From the NCBI GenBank assembly GCA_003142095.1, contig PLON01000072.1:2890-64477 (forward strand): 61,588 bases of DNA. The letters run 5' to 3'. This DNA comes from Acidimicrobiaceae bacterium. GTDB taxonomy: Bacteria; Actinomycetota; Acidimicrobiia; Acidimicrobiales; RAAP-2. This document shows, piece after piece, positions 1 through 8,140 of this stretch. Within the stretch, counting starts at the first letter, position 1; each line of letters opens with the position of its first letter. The position numbers and the translations under genes are program-made. The notes below the pieces were generated by a model. The model was not told the origin of the DNA. It made no database searches and saw nothing but the letters and a program-made list of their open reading frames with translations.

Positions 1-192
1 CCACTCCTCAGTGATGATCCTCTATGTCGCCGCGCGAGAACCCATACCCAGCCAACTAGCAGGCCCGCCGCGAACGGCCACGTCGTTGAGGCGAAACCTC
101 CCCACGAAATGACGTGATGGTGCGCGGAGCGACCGATCGCTACGAACACCGCGACCACAAGCACGTCGAAACCTAGCCAACCGCAATCCGCA

Positions 193-402
193 ATGCGGTT
201 CTCCGTCTTCACCAACTACAACTTCTCGCTCAGCGTGACCGCGAATCTCTCAAGAATCGTGAACCACGCACGCGCTGGATTGTCGGAAGTCACTGCGCCC
301 AACCTAGCGATCGCCCGTGCCAATGTCCTCGTCGCGACCTATAGATTGAGTCCGCAGGGCGTCGCCGAACGGGCACGTTTCATTCGTAGGGAGGGTCAGT
401 GA
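193..402 (+). CDS. Small hypothetical protein, 69 aa
   Basis: This short frame ends in a GTGA overlap with the peptidase gene that follows (stop at 400-402, next start at 399), an arrangement typical of translational coupling. The product is mixed hydrophilic, with a basic C-terminus and no recognisable motif. I see no clear Shine-Dalgarno sequence before the ATG, and the same frame is closed by a stop at 115-117. It could be the tail of a decayed gene or a chance frame. Bases 1-192 hold nothing else I can support. Confidence 0.3.
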   Translation: MRFSVFTNYNFSLSVTANLSRIVNHARAGLSEVTAPNLAIARANVLVATYRLSPQGVAERARFIRREGQ

Positions 403-1115
403 GCGTCGAATCGGGTCCCGGTCCTCTCGCCCTGGTTGGCTCGGGCGAATACCTCGTCGAGATGGCCGACATCGAAGCGTCGCTCATTGCCGGACGTGCA
501 CCGCGCTACGTGCAACTCGCCACCGCCGCGGTCCAGGACGGGCCGTCGGTCGTCGAACATTGGCACCAACTCGGCATCGCCCAAGCAAAGCGACTCGGCG
601 TCGAACCGGTGATCGTGCCGGTCAATACTCGCGACGATGCCAACTCTCCGGCGCTCGCGGAAATGATCGAGGGCGCCGGACTGATCTACCTCTCGGGTGG
701 CGATCCCAACTACCTCGCCGATGCCCTGCGTGGCACGCTGGTGTGGGAAGCGATTGAAAAGACCTGGCGAAGCGGGGCCGCACTCGCCGGATGTAGCGCC
801 GGGGCGATGGCGCTCGGTTCGTGGATCCCGTCACTGCGCCACCCGCGAAAAGGTTCGTCACTGGGACTGGGACTGCTCGAGCACATGGGAATCGTCCCGC
901 ACTTCGACGCCTTCGCCGCGCGCGTGCCCAACCTCGTGACCCGCTTCGTCTTACCGGACGAAGGTGCAATTTCCGTGTACGGAATCGACGAACAGACTGC
1001 CCTCGTGGGCGGCCCGAAGGAATGGACGGTGCAAGGACGCGCGAGCGTATGGCACCTGAGCGCCAGCGGTCGCGAAGAGTTTCGTGCGGGCCAGAACGTG
1101 ACGACGGGCGGCTAA
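399..1115 (+). CDS. Peptidase S51-like (class I glutamine amidotransferase-like) protein
   Basis: The 238-aa protein has the S51 (dipeptidase E/cyanophycinase) fold signature. An N-terminal strand with VGSGEY is followed by a YLSGGDPNYL segment near residues 97-106 and a nucleophile elbow GCSAGAMALG with the likely catalytic Ser at about residue 133. The family contains serine peptidases and inactive relatives. The substrate cannot be read from sequence, and cyanophycin is not implied because no cyanophycin synthetase is nearby. The GTG start overlaps the upstream small frame. The stop codon overlaps, tail to tail by 4 bp, the end of the convergent thioredoxin reductase gene. Confidence 0.75.
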   Translation: MSVESGPGPLALVGSGEYLVEMADIEASLIAGRAPRYVQLATAAVQDGPSVVEHWHQLGIAQAKRLGVEPVIVPVNTRDDANSPALAEMIEGAGLIYLSGGDPNYLADALRGTLVWEAIEKTWRSGAALAGCSAGAMALGSWIPSLRHPRKGSSLGLGLLEHMGIVPHFDAFAARVPNLVTRFVLPDEGAISVYGIDEQTALVGGPKEWTVQGRASVWHLSASGREEFRAGQNVTTGG

Positions 1116-2332
1116 GCCGATACGTGTTCGGCGGTGGCCAGTTTGTCGAGGTGGTAGCGAATCTGAATCGCAGCCGCGGCCCCTTCGCCTACGGCTGAGG
1201 CCAGTTGCTTCGTCGAACCATGACGCACGTCACCCGCGACGAAGACGCCCGCCAGATTGGTACGAAACTGCTCGTCGCTCAGAATGAAACCTCGCTCGTC
1301 GAGCTGTAAGACGCCGTGCAAGAACTCGGTGTTGGGATCGAGTCCGATAAAGACGAAGACGCCGGTCGCGTCGTGGTCACGCCGCTGTCCGCTCGCGCGA
1401 TCTTCCAACTCCACGTGCTCTAACTTGCCGTCCTCGCCCGCGTGAAAACCAGCGACCTTGGTGTTCACCACGATCGTCATCTTCGGATGCTCCGCCACCT
1501 TTTCCTGCAGAAGCTTGCTGCCCGCGAGCGTCTGGTTGAACTCGACGACCGTGACGTGATCGGCAAACTGGGTGAGAAAGAGGCCTTCTTCCAGACCGCT
1601 GTTGCCTCCCCCAATCACGACTAGCTCCTTCGCCCCGCGATAGAACGGCCCGTCGCAGGTGGCGCAGAAGTGAATGCCCTGGCCAATCAGGTCCGCCTCA
1701 CCCTCGGCGTCGGTGCGTCGATACACCGTGCCCGTCGCGACGAGCACCGCGAGCGCGCGATACGTCTCGTTGGTCGCGGTCGTCACGGAGACACCTTCGC
1801 CGTCGGCCTCTATCGCGGTGACGGCGACTGCTTGGAGAATCTCGACGCCGTAGCGTTCGGCCTGTCGACGCATGCGGTCCGCCAACTCGTAACCGGCCAC
1901 GCCATCGGGAAATCCCGGGTAGTTGTCGAGGCGTTCTGTGACCCCGGCCTGCCCACCGGGGGCGGACTTTTCGATGATTAAGACGCTCTGGTTCTCGCGC
2001 GCCGCGTAGATCGCGGCCGTGAGCCCCGTCGGTCCCCCACCGATCATGATGACGTCGTACAGGGAACACTCGGCCGAACGACTGAGTCCGAGCTTCTCCG
2101 CCAGCTCGTCGTTACCCGGCTCGGTGAGGTGAGAACCGTCGGGAAAGATAATCGTAGGAATAGCCCGACTTCCGCCGTTGTAGCGTTCGACGATCTCCGT
2201 CGCATCCGGGTGTTGTTCGAGGTCGACCCAGTCGTAGGCGACGCGCTGTTCGGCGAGAAACGTCTTGGCCCGACGACAGTCCGGACACCAGCTCGCTCCG
2301 ATAACGGTGATGGTGTTCGAATCGATATCCAT
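1112..2332 (-). CDS. Glutaredoxin-thioredoxin reductase fusion protein
   Basis: The 406-aa protein joins two redox modules. Residues 1-83 form a glutaredoxin/mycoredoxin-like domain with WCPDC (Cys16, Cys19) and the cis-Pro motif AIPT. Residues 92-406 form a thioredoxin reductase with FAD site GGGPTG (98-103), redox centre CATCDG (Cys223, Cys226) and NADPH site GGGNSG (241-246). By family knowledge the reductase passes NADPH electrons through FAD to its CxxC. Fusion suggests the attached Grx-like domain is the direct acceptor (inference). The ATG is chosen because AAAGGAG lies 6 nt upstream. The longer frame upstream of it has no such support and would run into the neighbouring gene. Confidence 0.88.
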   Translation of the reverse strand: MDIDSNTITVIGASWCPDCRRAKTFLAEQRVAYDWVDLEQHPDATEIVERYNGGSRAIPTIIFPDGSHLTEPGNDELAEKLGLSRSAECSLYDVIMIGGGPTGLTAAIYAARENQSVLIIEKSAPGGQAGVTERLDNYPGFPDGVAGYELADRMRRQAERYGVEILQAVAVTAIEADGEGVSVTTATNETYRALAVLVATGTVYRRTDAEGEADLIGQGIHFCATCDGPFYRGAKELVVIGGGNSGLEEGLFLTQFADHVTVVEFNQTLAGSKLLQEKVAEHPKMTIVVNTKVAGFHAGEDGKLEHVELEDRASGQRRDHDATGVFVFIGLDPNTEFLHGVLQLDERGFILSDEQFRTNLAGVFVAGDVRHGSTKQLASAVGEGAAAAIQIRYHLDKLATAEHVSA

Positions 2333-2394
2333 CGCTCTCCTTTGACCGATGACGATACTGTCTCGACCGGACCCCTTCGCGTTACGTGCGCACT

Positions 2395-2967
2395 CTAATG
2401 GCGAGGAACGCGCCGATATGTTGCGACCACCACACCCTCGCCCGTCGAGATGACGTCGAAGAGATTCCACAACGCCGGGTTCAATCCCTCGTCAAAGAGA
2501 CGCTTACCCGCCCCGACAATGATCGGGTGTAACCACAGTCGGTATTCATCCACGAGGTCGTTTTGGTGGAGGTAATGCGCCAACGTGCGACTCCCCACGA
2601 GAACCAGTTCCCGACCGGGAAGTTCCTTGAGCGTCGCCACAGCGCGCGCGACGTCGCCACGCAATAACGTCGCGTTCCAGGTCACGTGCGTAAGTGTGGT
2701 GGACGCCACGAACTTGGGCATCTCGTTCATGCGCTGCGCCAACCCACTGTCGTCGTGTTGGCTCGGCCAGACGGCGGCGAATCCTTCGTACGTTTTTCGG
2801 CCCAGTAACAGTGCGTCGGCCTCTTGCATCTGCTCAACCATGAGACGAACGTGATCGTCGCCAATGAACTGGCGTTGCCAACCACCGCCCGGGAACTCGC
2901 TGGCGTCATCGGGAGCCTGCATGACACCGTCGAGGGAGATGAACTCTTGAACGATGACTGGTCGCAT
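2395..2967 (-). CDS. Dihydrofolate reductase family (RibD C-terminal-like) protein
   Basis: The 190-aa protein matches the family often annotated dihydrofolate reductase/riboflavin-specific deaminase C-terminal. It starts with EFISLDGVMQAP, continues with ALLLGRKTYEGFAAVWP in the middle and a VGSRTLAHYL segment later, and ends in the LFDEGLNPALWNL region. These are single-domain NADPH-binding oxidoreductases of mostly unknown substrate. It is unlikely to be the cell's folate enzyme. The start codon is preceded by a GAAAGG Shine-Dalgarno sequence. The gene lies in the same direction as the Grx-TrxR gene, 62 bp upstream of it, and could be co-transcribed. Confidence 0.8.
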   Translation of the reverse strand: MRPVIVQEFISLDGVMQAPDDASEFPGGGWQRQFIGDDHVRLMVEQMQEADALLLGRKTYEGFAAVWPSQHDDSGLAQRMNEMPKFVASTTLTHVTWNATLLRGDVARAVATLKELPGRELVLVGSRTLAHYLHQNDLVDEYRLWLHPIIVGAGKRLFDEGLNPALWNLFDVISTGEGVVVATYRRVPRH

Positions 2968-3022
2968 CCGGCGCCTTTCGTCAAGCCGTGGTCCACGTGT
3001 CGTCGGGCCTAGCGTGACGACT

Positions 3023-3628
3023 ATGCACCCCAAGGTGACGAGAAGTCAAGTCTCGCGTTATGACGGCACGTGGCGTGCCGCAACCTTGGTCGCCGCGGGC
3101 CAGTGGGGATTCGCCTTTGGCGTCGCGCTCTGCGTTGTTCTCCGTCCCGGATTCGTGCTGAAGGCGAACGAGGGAGGCGTCAGCAACTACGGCGTCCACG
3201 TGAAGACCGCGGTCCCCTACTATCTCGCTCTCAGCGTGGCGGCCGTTGGCGCCTACCTCGCCGCCACGCACGCCCGCGACTCGACGAAGCTGCCCCCACA
3301 ACTGCGCGCACTTCTCCTCTGCTACGCGGTGCTGATCATCCTCACGCTCGCCAGCACCTTCGGGTACACGCTGGATACACCCCAGCGAGATGTGCACGTG
3401 GGCGTCGGAATCGCGTTAACGGTCTTTCAAGTTGTCGCGTCACTCTGGATGTACCGCGAGCGGCGCGGCGACCTGGGACTCGTCCTCGTGCAACTGGCGG
3501 GAGTCGTGGTAGCGGCGCTCACGATCGTGGGACTGATTCGGCTTCTGTTCGCCAGCGAAATCGTGACGGGAGCTAGTTTCGCCGTTCTGCTGTTTCGAAC
3601 AACTCGCGAACTATCGACTGGCGATTAG
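3023..3628 (+). CDS. Multi-pass membrane protein of unknown function
   Basis: The 201-aa protein shows about six hydrophobic segments, including LVAAGQWGFAFGVALCVVL near the N-terminus and LVQLAGVVVAALTIVGLIRL near the C-terminus. There are short charged loops such as YRERRGDLG and no soluble domain. I do not recognise a family. The ATG at 3023 is preferred over an upstream in-frame ATG because the latter lies inside the 5' end of the divergent DHFR-like gene. The stop codon overlaps the convergent PH-like gene by 4 bp. Confidence 0.65.
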   Translation: MHPKVTRSQVSRYDGTWRAATLVAAGQWGFAFGVALCVVLRPGFVLKANEGGVSNYGVHVKTAVPYYLALSVAAVGAYLAATHARDSTKLPPQLRALLLCYAVLIILTLASTFGYTLDTPQRDVHVGVGIALTVFQVVASLWMYRERRGDLGLVLVQLAGVVVAALTIVGLIRLLFASEIVTGASFAVLLFRTTRELSTGD

Positions 3629-3984
3629 ATAAACGGAGCAGGATTGGAGTCCCCAGTACTGGGGCCGAGTCCGGCGCGGTCGCGAATGATCGCCTCCACC
3701 GCGTCAGGATCGTCCGGGGTAATAAAGGGCTTCACTCCCTTGCCGTTATCGACGATGAACGCGACCTTCTTCTTCGGTCGTTTGGTGTCAAGGTTGGCCC
3801 AGTAGCGAATGTTCCCGGTTCCCCAGATACGCCACTGGCCCGTCATCACGCCCATACCAACGCGTTGAAGGCCCTTGATCTCGCCGTAGCGAATGTGTTT
3901 CGTGCCCCAGGGGAAGTAGTAACCCCGGATGACGAGGCCCTCCGTGTCGCAGGCGATGATGCCGTCGTCGTAATCCTGGCTCAC
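3625..3984 (-). CDS. Small conserved hypothetical protein (possible PH-like fold)
   Basis: The 119-aa cytosolic protein looks like a beta-rich membrane-surface domain. The segments GLVIRGYYFPWGTKHIRY, GQWRIWGTGNIRYWANLD and KKVAFIVDNGKGVKPFIT alternate short strands with turns, as in bacterial PH-domain-like proteins. A final helix (PDAVEAIIRDRAGL) closes it. A GTG start follows AAGG at 7-nt spacing. The PH suggestion is inference from pattern only. There is no signal peptide or membrane segment. Confidence 0.55.
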   Translation of the reverse strand: MSQDYDDGIIACDTEGLVIRGYYFPWGTKHIRYGEIKGLQRVGMGVMTGQWRIWGTGNIRYWANLDTKRPKKKVAFIVDNGKGVKPFITPDDPDAVEAIIRDRAGLGPSTGDSNPAPFI

Positions 3985-4014
3985 GCGCGAACCTTATCCC
4001 TGGCTCACACGGAC

Positions 4015-4707
4015 CTACGGGAAGGTCTTTTTCGTCGCGACCACATATTTCGAGGGCGTCTTGACCGTGAATTTCTCTCCCCACTTCGAAAAGACAAGAT
4101 CGTTCGTGATCTTGCGCCCGTCTTCGGTCGCGTCCGCCACGACGGCAATGGGCAGGTACGGTGCCGTGGTCGAGACGTAAACCGTCTCGGTTCCGCTCGC
4201 ACCCGCGTTGCCGCGTAGCGCAAGAGCCGTCTGGCCATCAACGGTGGCTTCCCCGGCCTCTTTTACGGTTCCCACGTCGATGAGTTGCTGCATCACTGAC
4301 GGCACCAAAATGGCGTCAGCAATATTGCCGTAGTTCTTGTTCGTTGTCGGAACGAGGACCCACTCGTTGGCGAGTTTCGGCTTCTTCACCCCGAAGTCTT
4401 GAATGTACGCCCTGACGTTCGCGTACAGGTAGAGCTTCTTGCCGATCAGCCGTGTTGTTTCGGTGCCCCCGTCAAGGGTCTGTACCTGGTCGCCGAATTT
4501 GAGGGCACTGTCGGTTGAGAGAGTGAGGGCGACCACCCCGGCGATGGACGACGTTGAGTTGTAGTGAAAGCTTCCCTCACTGTGCATTGACGACACGCTC
4601 AGTTGGAGAATCTCGGCCGGCGTCTTGGAGCTGGCGCCCGACGCACCCGCCGACCAGCTTCCGAGCGCGACAACAACAACGGGCAGAACAAGGGTGAGGC
4701 GACGCAT
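4015..4707 (-). CDS. Secreted LppX/LprG-like protein
   Basis: The 230-aa protein begins with a signal peptide (MRRLTLVLPVVVVALG, then small residues to about residue 27). The mature part starts with the TPAEILQLSVSSM helix and continues in beta-rich segments with a GKKLYLYANV strand. This is the order seen in the actinobacterial LppX/LprAFG family, which bind lipids in a half-barrel. There is no lipobox Cys, so it is probably released or held by other means rather than lipidated. The start is the ATG directly before the signal peptide; a longer frame upstream is not supported. The substrate is unknown. Confidence 0.6.
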   Translation of the reverse strand: MRRLTLVLPVVVVALGSWSAGASGASSKTPAEILQLSVSSMHSEGSFHYNSTSSIAGVVALTLSTDSALKFGDQVQTLDGGTETTRLIGKKLYLYANVRAYIQDFGVKKPKLANEWVLVPTTNKNYGNIADAILVPSVMQQLIDVGTVKEAGEATVDGQTALALRGNAGASGTETVYVSTTAPYLPIAVVADATEDGRKITNDLVFSKWGEKFTVKTPSKYVVATKKTFP

Positions 4708-4828
4708 AACGCTCCAAGGTGTGACAAGGGTCGACGGTGAACGATTCCGAGTCATCCACTGTACCGGCGTCACGATCTCGACACACACCATGGCGTAATT
4801 GAGAATGCGCCCAAGATACGGTTGAAAG

Positions 4829-5146
4829 GTGAGACAACATCCGTTCCTCACCGATCTTGGATTCAATGCGTTGAACGCAGTGCACCGCGGTGTACTGCGC
4901 GCGAGCGAGGGCCACATCGGCGGGTCCGCCCTTGGCATCGACCCCGACTGGTACCGTAACTTCCTCGTTCACCCCGAGGCCGACTTCACCGTGGCGCGAG
5001 AGCGAAAAGCGTCGCGGGCCCCAGTCGCTACGCGCGAAGAAGCCGCCGATCTCTGGCCTCAGGTCGTTGCCGCCGATCGGCCCTACGGTAGGTACCAGCA
5101 TCGCAGCCCACGTGACGTCTCCCTCGTTCTCTTGGAGCCTCGATGA
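4829..5146 (+). pseudogene. Deazaflavin (F420)-dependent nitroreductase family gene with internal deletion
   Basis: The first 32 residues (NALNAVHRGVLRASEGHIGG) and the last 70 (WYRNFLVHPEADF, then DLWPQVVAADRPYGRYQH and LVLLEP) match the two ends of the Ddn-like F420 family. The family's central part, with the TTTGRKSG-type segment that contacts F420, is missing. The join after HIGG runs straight into SALGIDPDWYRNF, so roughly 45-50 residues have been lost in frame. The remaining 105 aa cannot form the normal cofactor site. The family match is recognised by eye; the deletion is read directly from the sequence. Confidence 0.65.
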
Positions 5147-5193
5147 GTTGCCTACGCTACGAGGTCGACGCGCTGATGGGAAGGAGGGGTGAC

Positions 5194-6099
5194 ATGAAGG
5201 AGTCGAAGAAGCAGAAGCACAAGCACGACCACGACGTCGTGAAGGCCTTCACGCGCGAACTGCTCAACGTCGCCGAAAGCGACATCAAACTGGCCGACTT
5301 CATTGTGCGCAACAACCGTAGCGAAGGGGTTCCCGATGACCCCGAATCGACGCGCAAACTTCGCTTGTCGTTTCGCCGCGTACAGTATCGCTTGGCGACC
5401 ATTGCGAGCATCGAGCCATCTCTCGGCGCGGACGAACTGATCGAACGCCTGCGCGACGTCGGCAAGCCATTTGGACGTCTGCGCGACGCCGAGGTTCTCG
5501 AAGCGGGCGTTATCAAAGCCCTCGGCAATCGGGTCGCGTCTCCCCAGGGCCGTCAGATCATGGACCTCGCCGCACGGACGCGGCGCAACCTGCAGCAAAA
5601 GACGGACGAACTTTTGAACTCCGAGAAGTACCACGACACACTGCGCGAAGTGAGTGAGTTTCGCACGTCACTTCCCACGCGCCACACGTCGTCCGAAACC
5701 TTAAGCCCCATGGCCGAGCGCGCTATGCACGTTGCCTGGCAGGAGCTTCGACGAGTCGCGAAGCAAGCCAAGCGCAATCCGAACGACAAAAACCTCCACG
5801 AAACGCGTATCGCCGCCAAGCGCGCGCTCTACGCCGCCCAGGCGCTCTCCGACGTCTTGGGCTCCCCGGTCGAAGAGTTCTCGCGCCGCGTGGACGCGAT
5901 GCAGAAGTACCTCGGCAAACAACACGACCTCGTCATTGCGTCGCAGTGGTTTCGCGACATCGCCCGGGATCACCCGAACTTGAAGAAGATCGCGAAGAAG
6001 CTCTCCATCCAAGAACGTCGACGGGCCGACAAACGATCTAATCGCTGGACGGACTACTGGCAATCGGTCAAGGATCTGCACCCCGACAAGCGTTGGTAG
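5194..6099 (+). CDS. CHAD domain protein
   Basis: The 301-aa, strongly basic, helical protein has the two-half arrangement of CHAD (conserved histidine alpha-helical) domains. The first half carries STRKLRLSFRRVQYRLATI and PFGRLRDAEVLE. The second carries NLHETRIAAKRALYAAQAL and KYLGKQHDLVIASQWF. CHAD proteins bind polyphosphate, and the conserved His and Arg/Lys residues visible here fit that role. The lysine/histidine-rich start KESKKQKHKHDHD is unusual. The ATG at 5194 is chosen for an excellent AAGGAGG located 6-7 nt upstream. No CYTH domain or polyphosphate kinase lies adjacent. Confidence 0.8.
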   Translation: MKESKKQKHKHDHDVVKAFTRELLNVAESDIKLADFIVRNNRSEGVPDDPESTRKLRLSFRRVQYRLATIASIEPSLGADELIERLRDVGKPFGRLRDAEVLEAGVIKALGNRVASPQGRQIMDLAARTRRNLQQKTDELLNSEKYHDTLREVSEFRTSLPTRHTSSETLSPMAERAMHVAWQELRRVAKQAKRNPNDKNLHETRIAAKRALYAAQALSDVLGSPVEEFSRRVDAMQKYLGKQHDLVIASQWFRDIARDHPNLKKIAKKLSIQERRRADKRSNRWTDYWQSVKDLHPDKRW

Positions 6100-6133
6100 T
6101 GCCTCGCGTTCGACCTGAGAGAATTGTCGCACA

Positions 6134-6661
6134 ATGAGTAGTTCCTCCAGTGGTGCCGGCGACGGGGCCTACCTCGTCCTCGTACTCCTCGTCGTGATCG
6201 CCGTCATGCGCAATCGCGGCATCCGCCAGAACCGTGACATGGTTCTCAACAAGGGCGAACGCCTGAGACCGATTGCGATCACCATGCTCGACCCGGTGAT
6301 CAGCATCGTGCTCATCGGCACCGTGCTGTGGAGCTTGATGACGCGCAACGACAGCCACTTCGCGGTCGCCCTCGTCGGGGCGGCGGCCGGGATACCAATC
6401 GGCACGGCCCGCGCACGCGTGATGTACGTGCGCGCGGTCGGAACCGCCAAGAGCGTGGTCTTTCGCCGCAGCGTGATCGAATATGGTCTTCTCGGATTCT
6501 TGTTGGCCCTACGCATCGCGGAGGACTCAATCTCGCACCTGCGCAGTGGCTTTGCCAGCTACGCGCTGACGGCCCTGATTGCCCTCGCCGTGGCCGAGTC
6601 GATCACGCGCGCCGCCGCGATCGGTATTCGTTATCACCGCGAAACGAACCTCGCGAGCTAA
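6134..6661 (+). CDS. Multi-pass membrane protein, hypothetical
   Basis: The 175-aa protein has a short Ser/Gly N-terminus followed by four or five transmembrane segments (AYLVLVLLVVIAVM, ISIVLIGTVLWSLM, FAVALVGAAAGIPIG, YGLLGFLLALRIA, YALTALIALAVAESI). These are separated by basic loops such as RNRGIRQNRDM. I recognise no family. It follows the CHAD gene by 34 bp in the same direction and probably shares its transcript. Its stop codon overlaps the broken end of the convergent F420-oxidoreductase remnant. Confidence 0.6.
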   Translation: MSSSSSGAGDGAYLVLVLLVVIAVMRNRGIRQNRDMVLNKGERLRPIAITMLDPVISIVLIGTVLWSLMTRNDSHFAVALVGAAAGIPIGTARARVMYVRAVGTAKSVVFRRSVIEYGLLGFLLALRIAEDSISHLRSGFASYALTALIALAVAESITRAAAIGIRYHRETNLAS

Positions 6662-7075
6662 CTCGCTCGTCCGATGATGTGATCGCAGTACGCGTCGATC
6701 GTTCCCTCGGGATCGTCGTGCATGAGTACAGCGAAAACTGATCGACGCCCAGAGCGGATAGCTCACTCAATCGATCGAGGTGTTGCTCGACCGAGCCGAG
6801 AACACAGAACCGGTCGATGATCTCGTCGGGAACGAAGCCGACGTCGGGGTTATCGGCTTTTCCGTGATGGCTGTAGTCGTAACCCTTACGCCCGCGGATG
6901 TACTCCGTCAAGGCCGGAGGAACCATTGATGAGTTCGAACCGTACCGTTCGACGATGTCGGCGACGTGGTTGCAAACCATTCCGCCGAACCAGCGCACCT
7001 GGTCGCGCTGGCAAGCGAGGTCCCTGCCCACGCACGCCGGGGCCGCCACACACACGAAAGAGAGCCAAGTCACAC
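6658..7075 (-). pseudogene. 3' remnant of an LLM-class F420-dependent oxidoreductase, frameshifted
   Basis: Reading from 7075 downwards the frame gives CVAAPACVGRDLACQRDQVRW, FGGMVCNHVADIVERYG, YIRGRKGYDYSHHGKA and PDEIIDRFCVLGSVEQHLDR. This is the C-terminal half of a luciferase-like F420 oxidoreductase. After DQFSLY the frame fails, but one base to the side it continues as LMHDDPEGTIDAYCDHIIGR and stops at 6658-6660, so one base has been lost near 6735. The N-terminal half (about 180 residues) is absent. The gene is therefore broken twice, by truncation and by frameshift. Confidence 0.75.
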
Positions 7076-7187
7076 CGGTGTTGTTTGAAATGACAGTTCG
7101 CGATGTGTGATCGCTTACGCGTTGCACGCCGCCGAGGGAAAATCTGTATTGGCGTTACAGACCGCTTTCTGATTTGATGAATGGACT

Positions 7188-7841
7188 GTGCAAGGGCTGA
7201 CTCTCTATAAATTCTTCGACGTTGGTCCAAACGCCACAACCGACGAGATCCACGCGGCCTATAGAAACCTCAGCAAGAGTTATCACCCAGACGGTGGCGG
7301 AAGTGCAGAGCTTTTTCGAGAATTGCGCGATGCTTACGGGACCTTGTGTGATCCCGTTCAACGGGCAGAGTATGACCGACGCCTGAATCCACCAAAGACC
7401 ACAACTGCTACATCTTCACGCGCTACTCCGCCGATCAGAGACCCCGAGGTTGTCGACTTGACGTGCACCTCATGCGCGAAGCGACAGCCGGTCTTTACCT
7501 CAGCCCGACGGTTTGTCTGCGTTGATTGTCACGTCGCGTGGCGTTTCGCTCAGTGTTCGAATTGCAGAACGGCATCGCACGTCCAAGAGAACTCTTCGAG
7601 TTGGCAATGCCCGCATTGTGTGACGACAACGCAAGCGACTTGGTCCATTAATGAACAATTCAGTTGCGTCATCTGCACCTCAAAGCTCACCTACCCGCGC
7701 GGGGTCAAGAGATTCGCTTGTTTGAAATGTTCGTCTCGCTACTCGCAATGTCCGAGATGCGAGACCTATGTCATCGTCACAGCAAAGCCGCAGAAGAAGT
7801 CCGTCAAATGTCCGCACTGTGGAAAGCGACACGTTAGATAA
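7188..7841 (+). CDS. J-domain protein with C-terminal zinc-ribbon array
   Basis: Residues 3-66 form a J domain (LYKFFDVGPNATTDEIHAAY, with HPD at about 33-35 and a final YDRRL). A Thr/Ser-rich linker follows. Then a Cys-rich tail carries paired CxxC motifs: CTSC, CVDC, CSNC, CPHC, CVIC, CLKC, CPRC and CPHC, enough for four zinc ribbons. J domains stimulate Hsp70 ATPase, and zinc ribbons in such proteins usually bind substrate or nucleic acid. There is no dnaK or grpE nearby. The GTG is the only start that keeps the whole J domain. Base composition is lower in GC than the flanking housekeeping genes, which suggests transfer. Confidence 0.75.
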   Translation: MQGLTLYKFFDVGPNATTDEIHAAYRNLSKSYHPDGGGSAELFRELRDAYGTLCDPVQRAEYDRRLNPPKTTTATSSRATPPIRDPEVVDLTCTSCAKRQPVFTSARRFVCVDCHVAWRFAQCSNCRTASHVQENSSSWQCPHCVTTTQATWSINEQFSCVICTSKLTYPRGVKRFACLKCSSRYSQCPRCETYVIVTAKPQKKSVKCPHCGKRHVR

Positions 7842-7886
7842 GCGAATTGAGATCGAGTTGACGAGTCGATCAATGCTCGTCAAGTC

Positions 7887-7985
7887 GTTGGTGCCCCCGG
7901 CAGTGTGTGACTTCACTAGATAGTGGACGGCATGTGTCGAGACATAGTGGACACGGTTTAGGAAACCATCGCTCTATTCACTGAG
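7887..7985 (-). repeat. Degenerate copy of tRNA-Arg(CCU), attachment-site-like
   Basis: Two blocks are identical to the intact tRNA-Arg locus and in the same orientation. GTTGGTGCCCCCGGCAGTG (19 bp) lies at 7887-7905 and at 9593-9611. A 27-bp block covering the anticodon arm lies at 7951-7977 and at 9637-9663. Between the blocks the T-arm is replaced by 45 unrelated bases (7906-7950) containing two TAGTGGAC repeats and a TGTCGAGACA hairpin. The copy cannot fold as a tRNA. Its position downstream of the tRNA 3' end is where the distal att copy of a tRNA-integrated element would lie. Confidence 0.75.
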
Positions 7986-8140
7986 ACACAGGAATGAAAC
8001 GTGCGCGCAATCCATGTTCATTTCGTCGCTTAGCGTAGGTTGATACAGTCAATTATTCTCAGGCAGATTTGAGCAGCGATGATATGTTTCGCGCGAACGA
8101 CAGTTCTAGGCACTGCACGCGTCATCGAGTAGGAGCGAAT

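Noticed and set aside
7906-7950. Insertion sequence end (TAGTGGAC repeats and TGTCGAGACA hairpin)
   Set aside because: Only 45 bases, no transposase and no partner end nearby; kept merely as the replacement in the degenerate tRNA copy.
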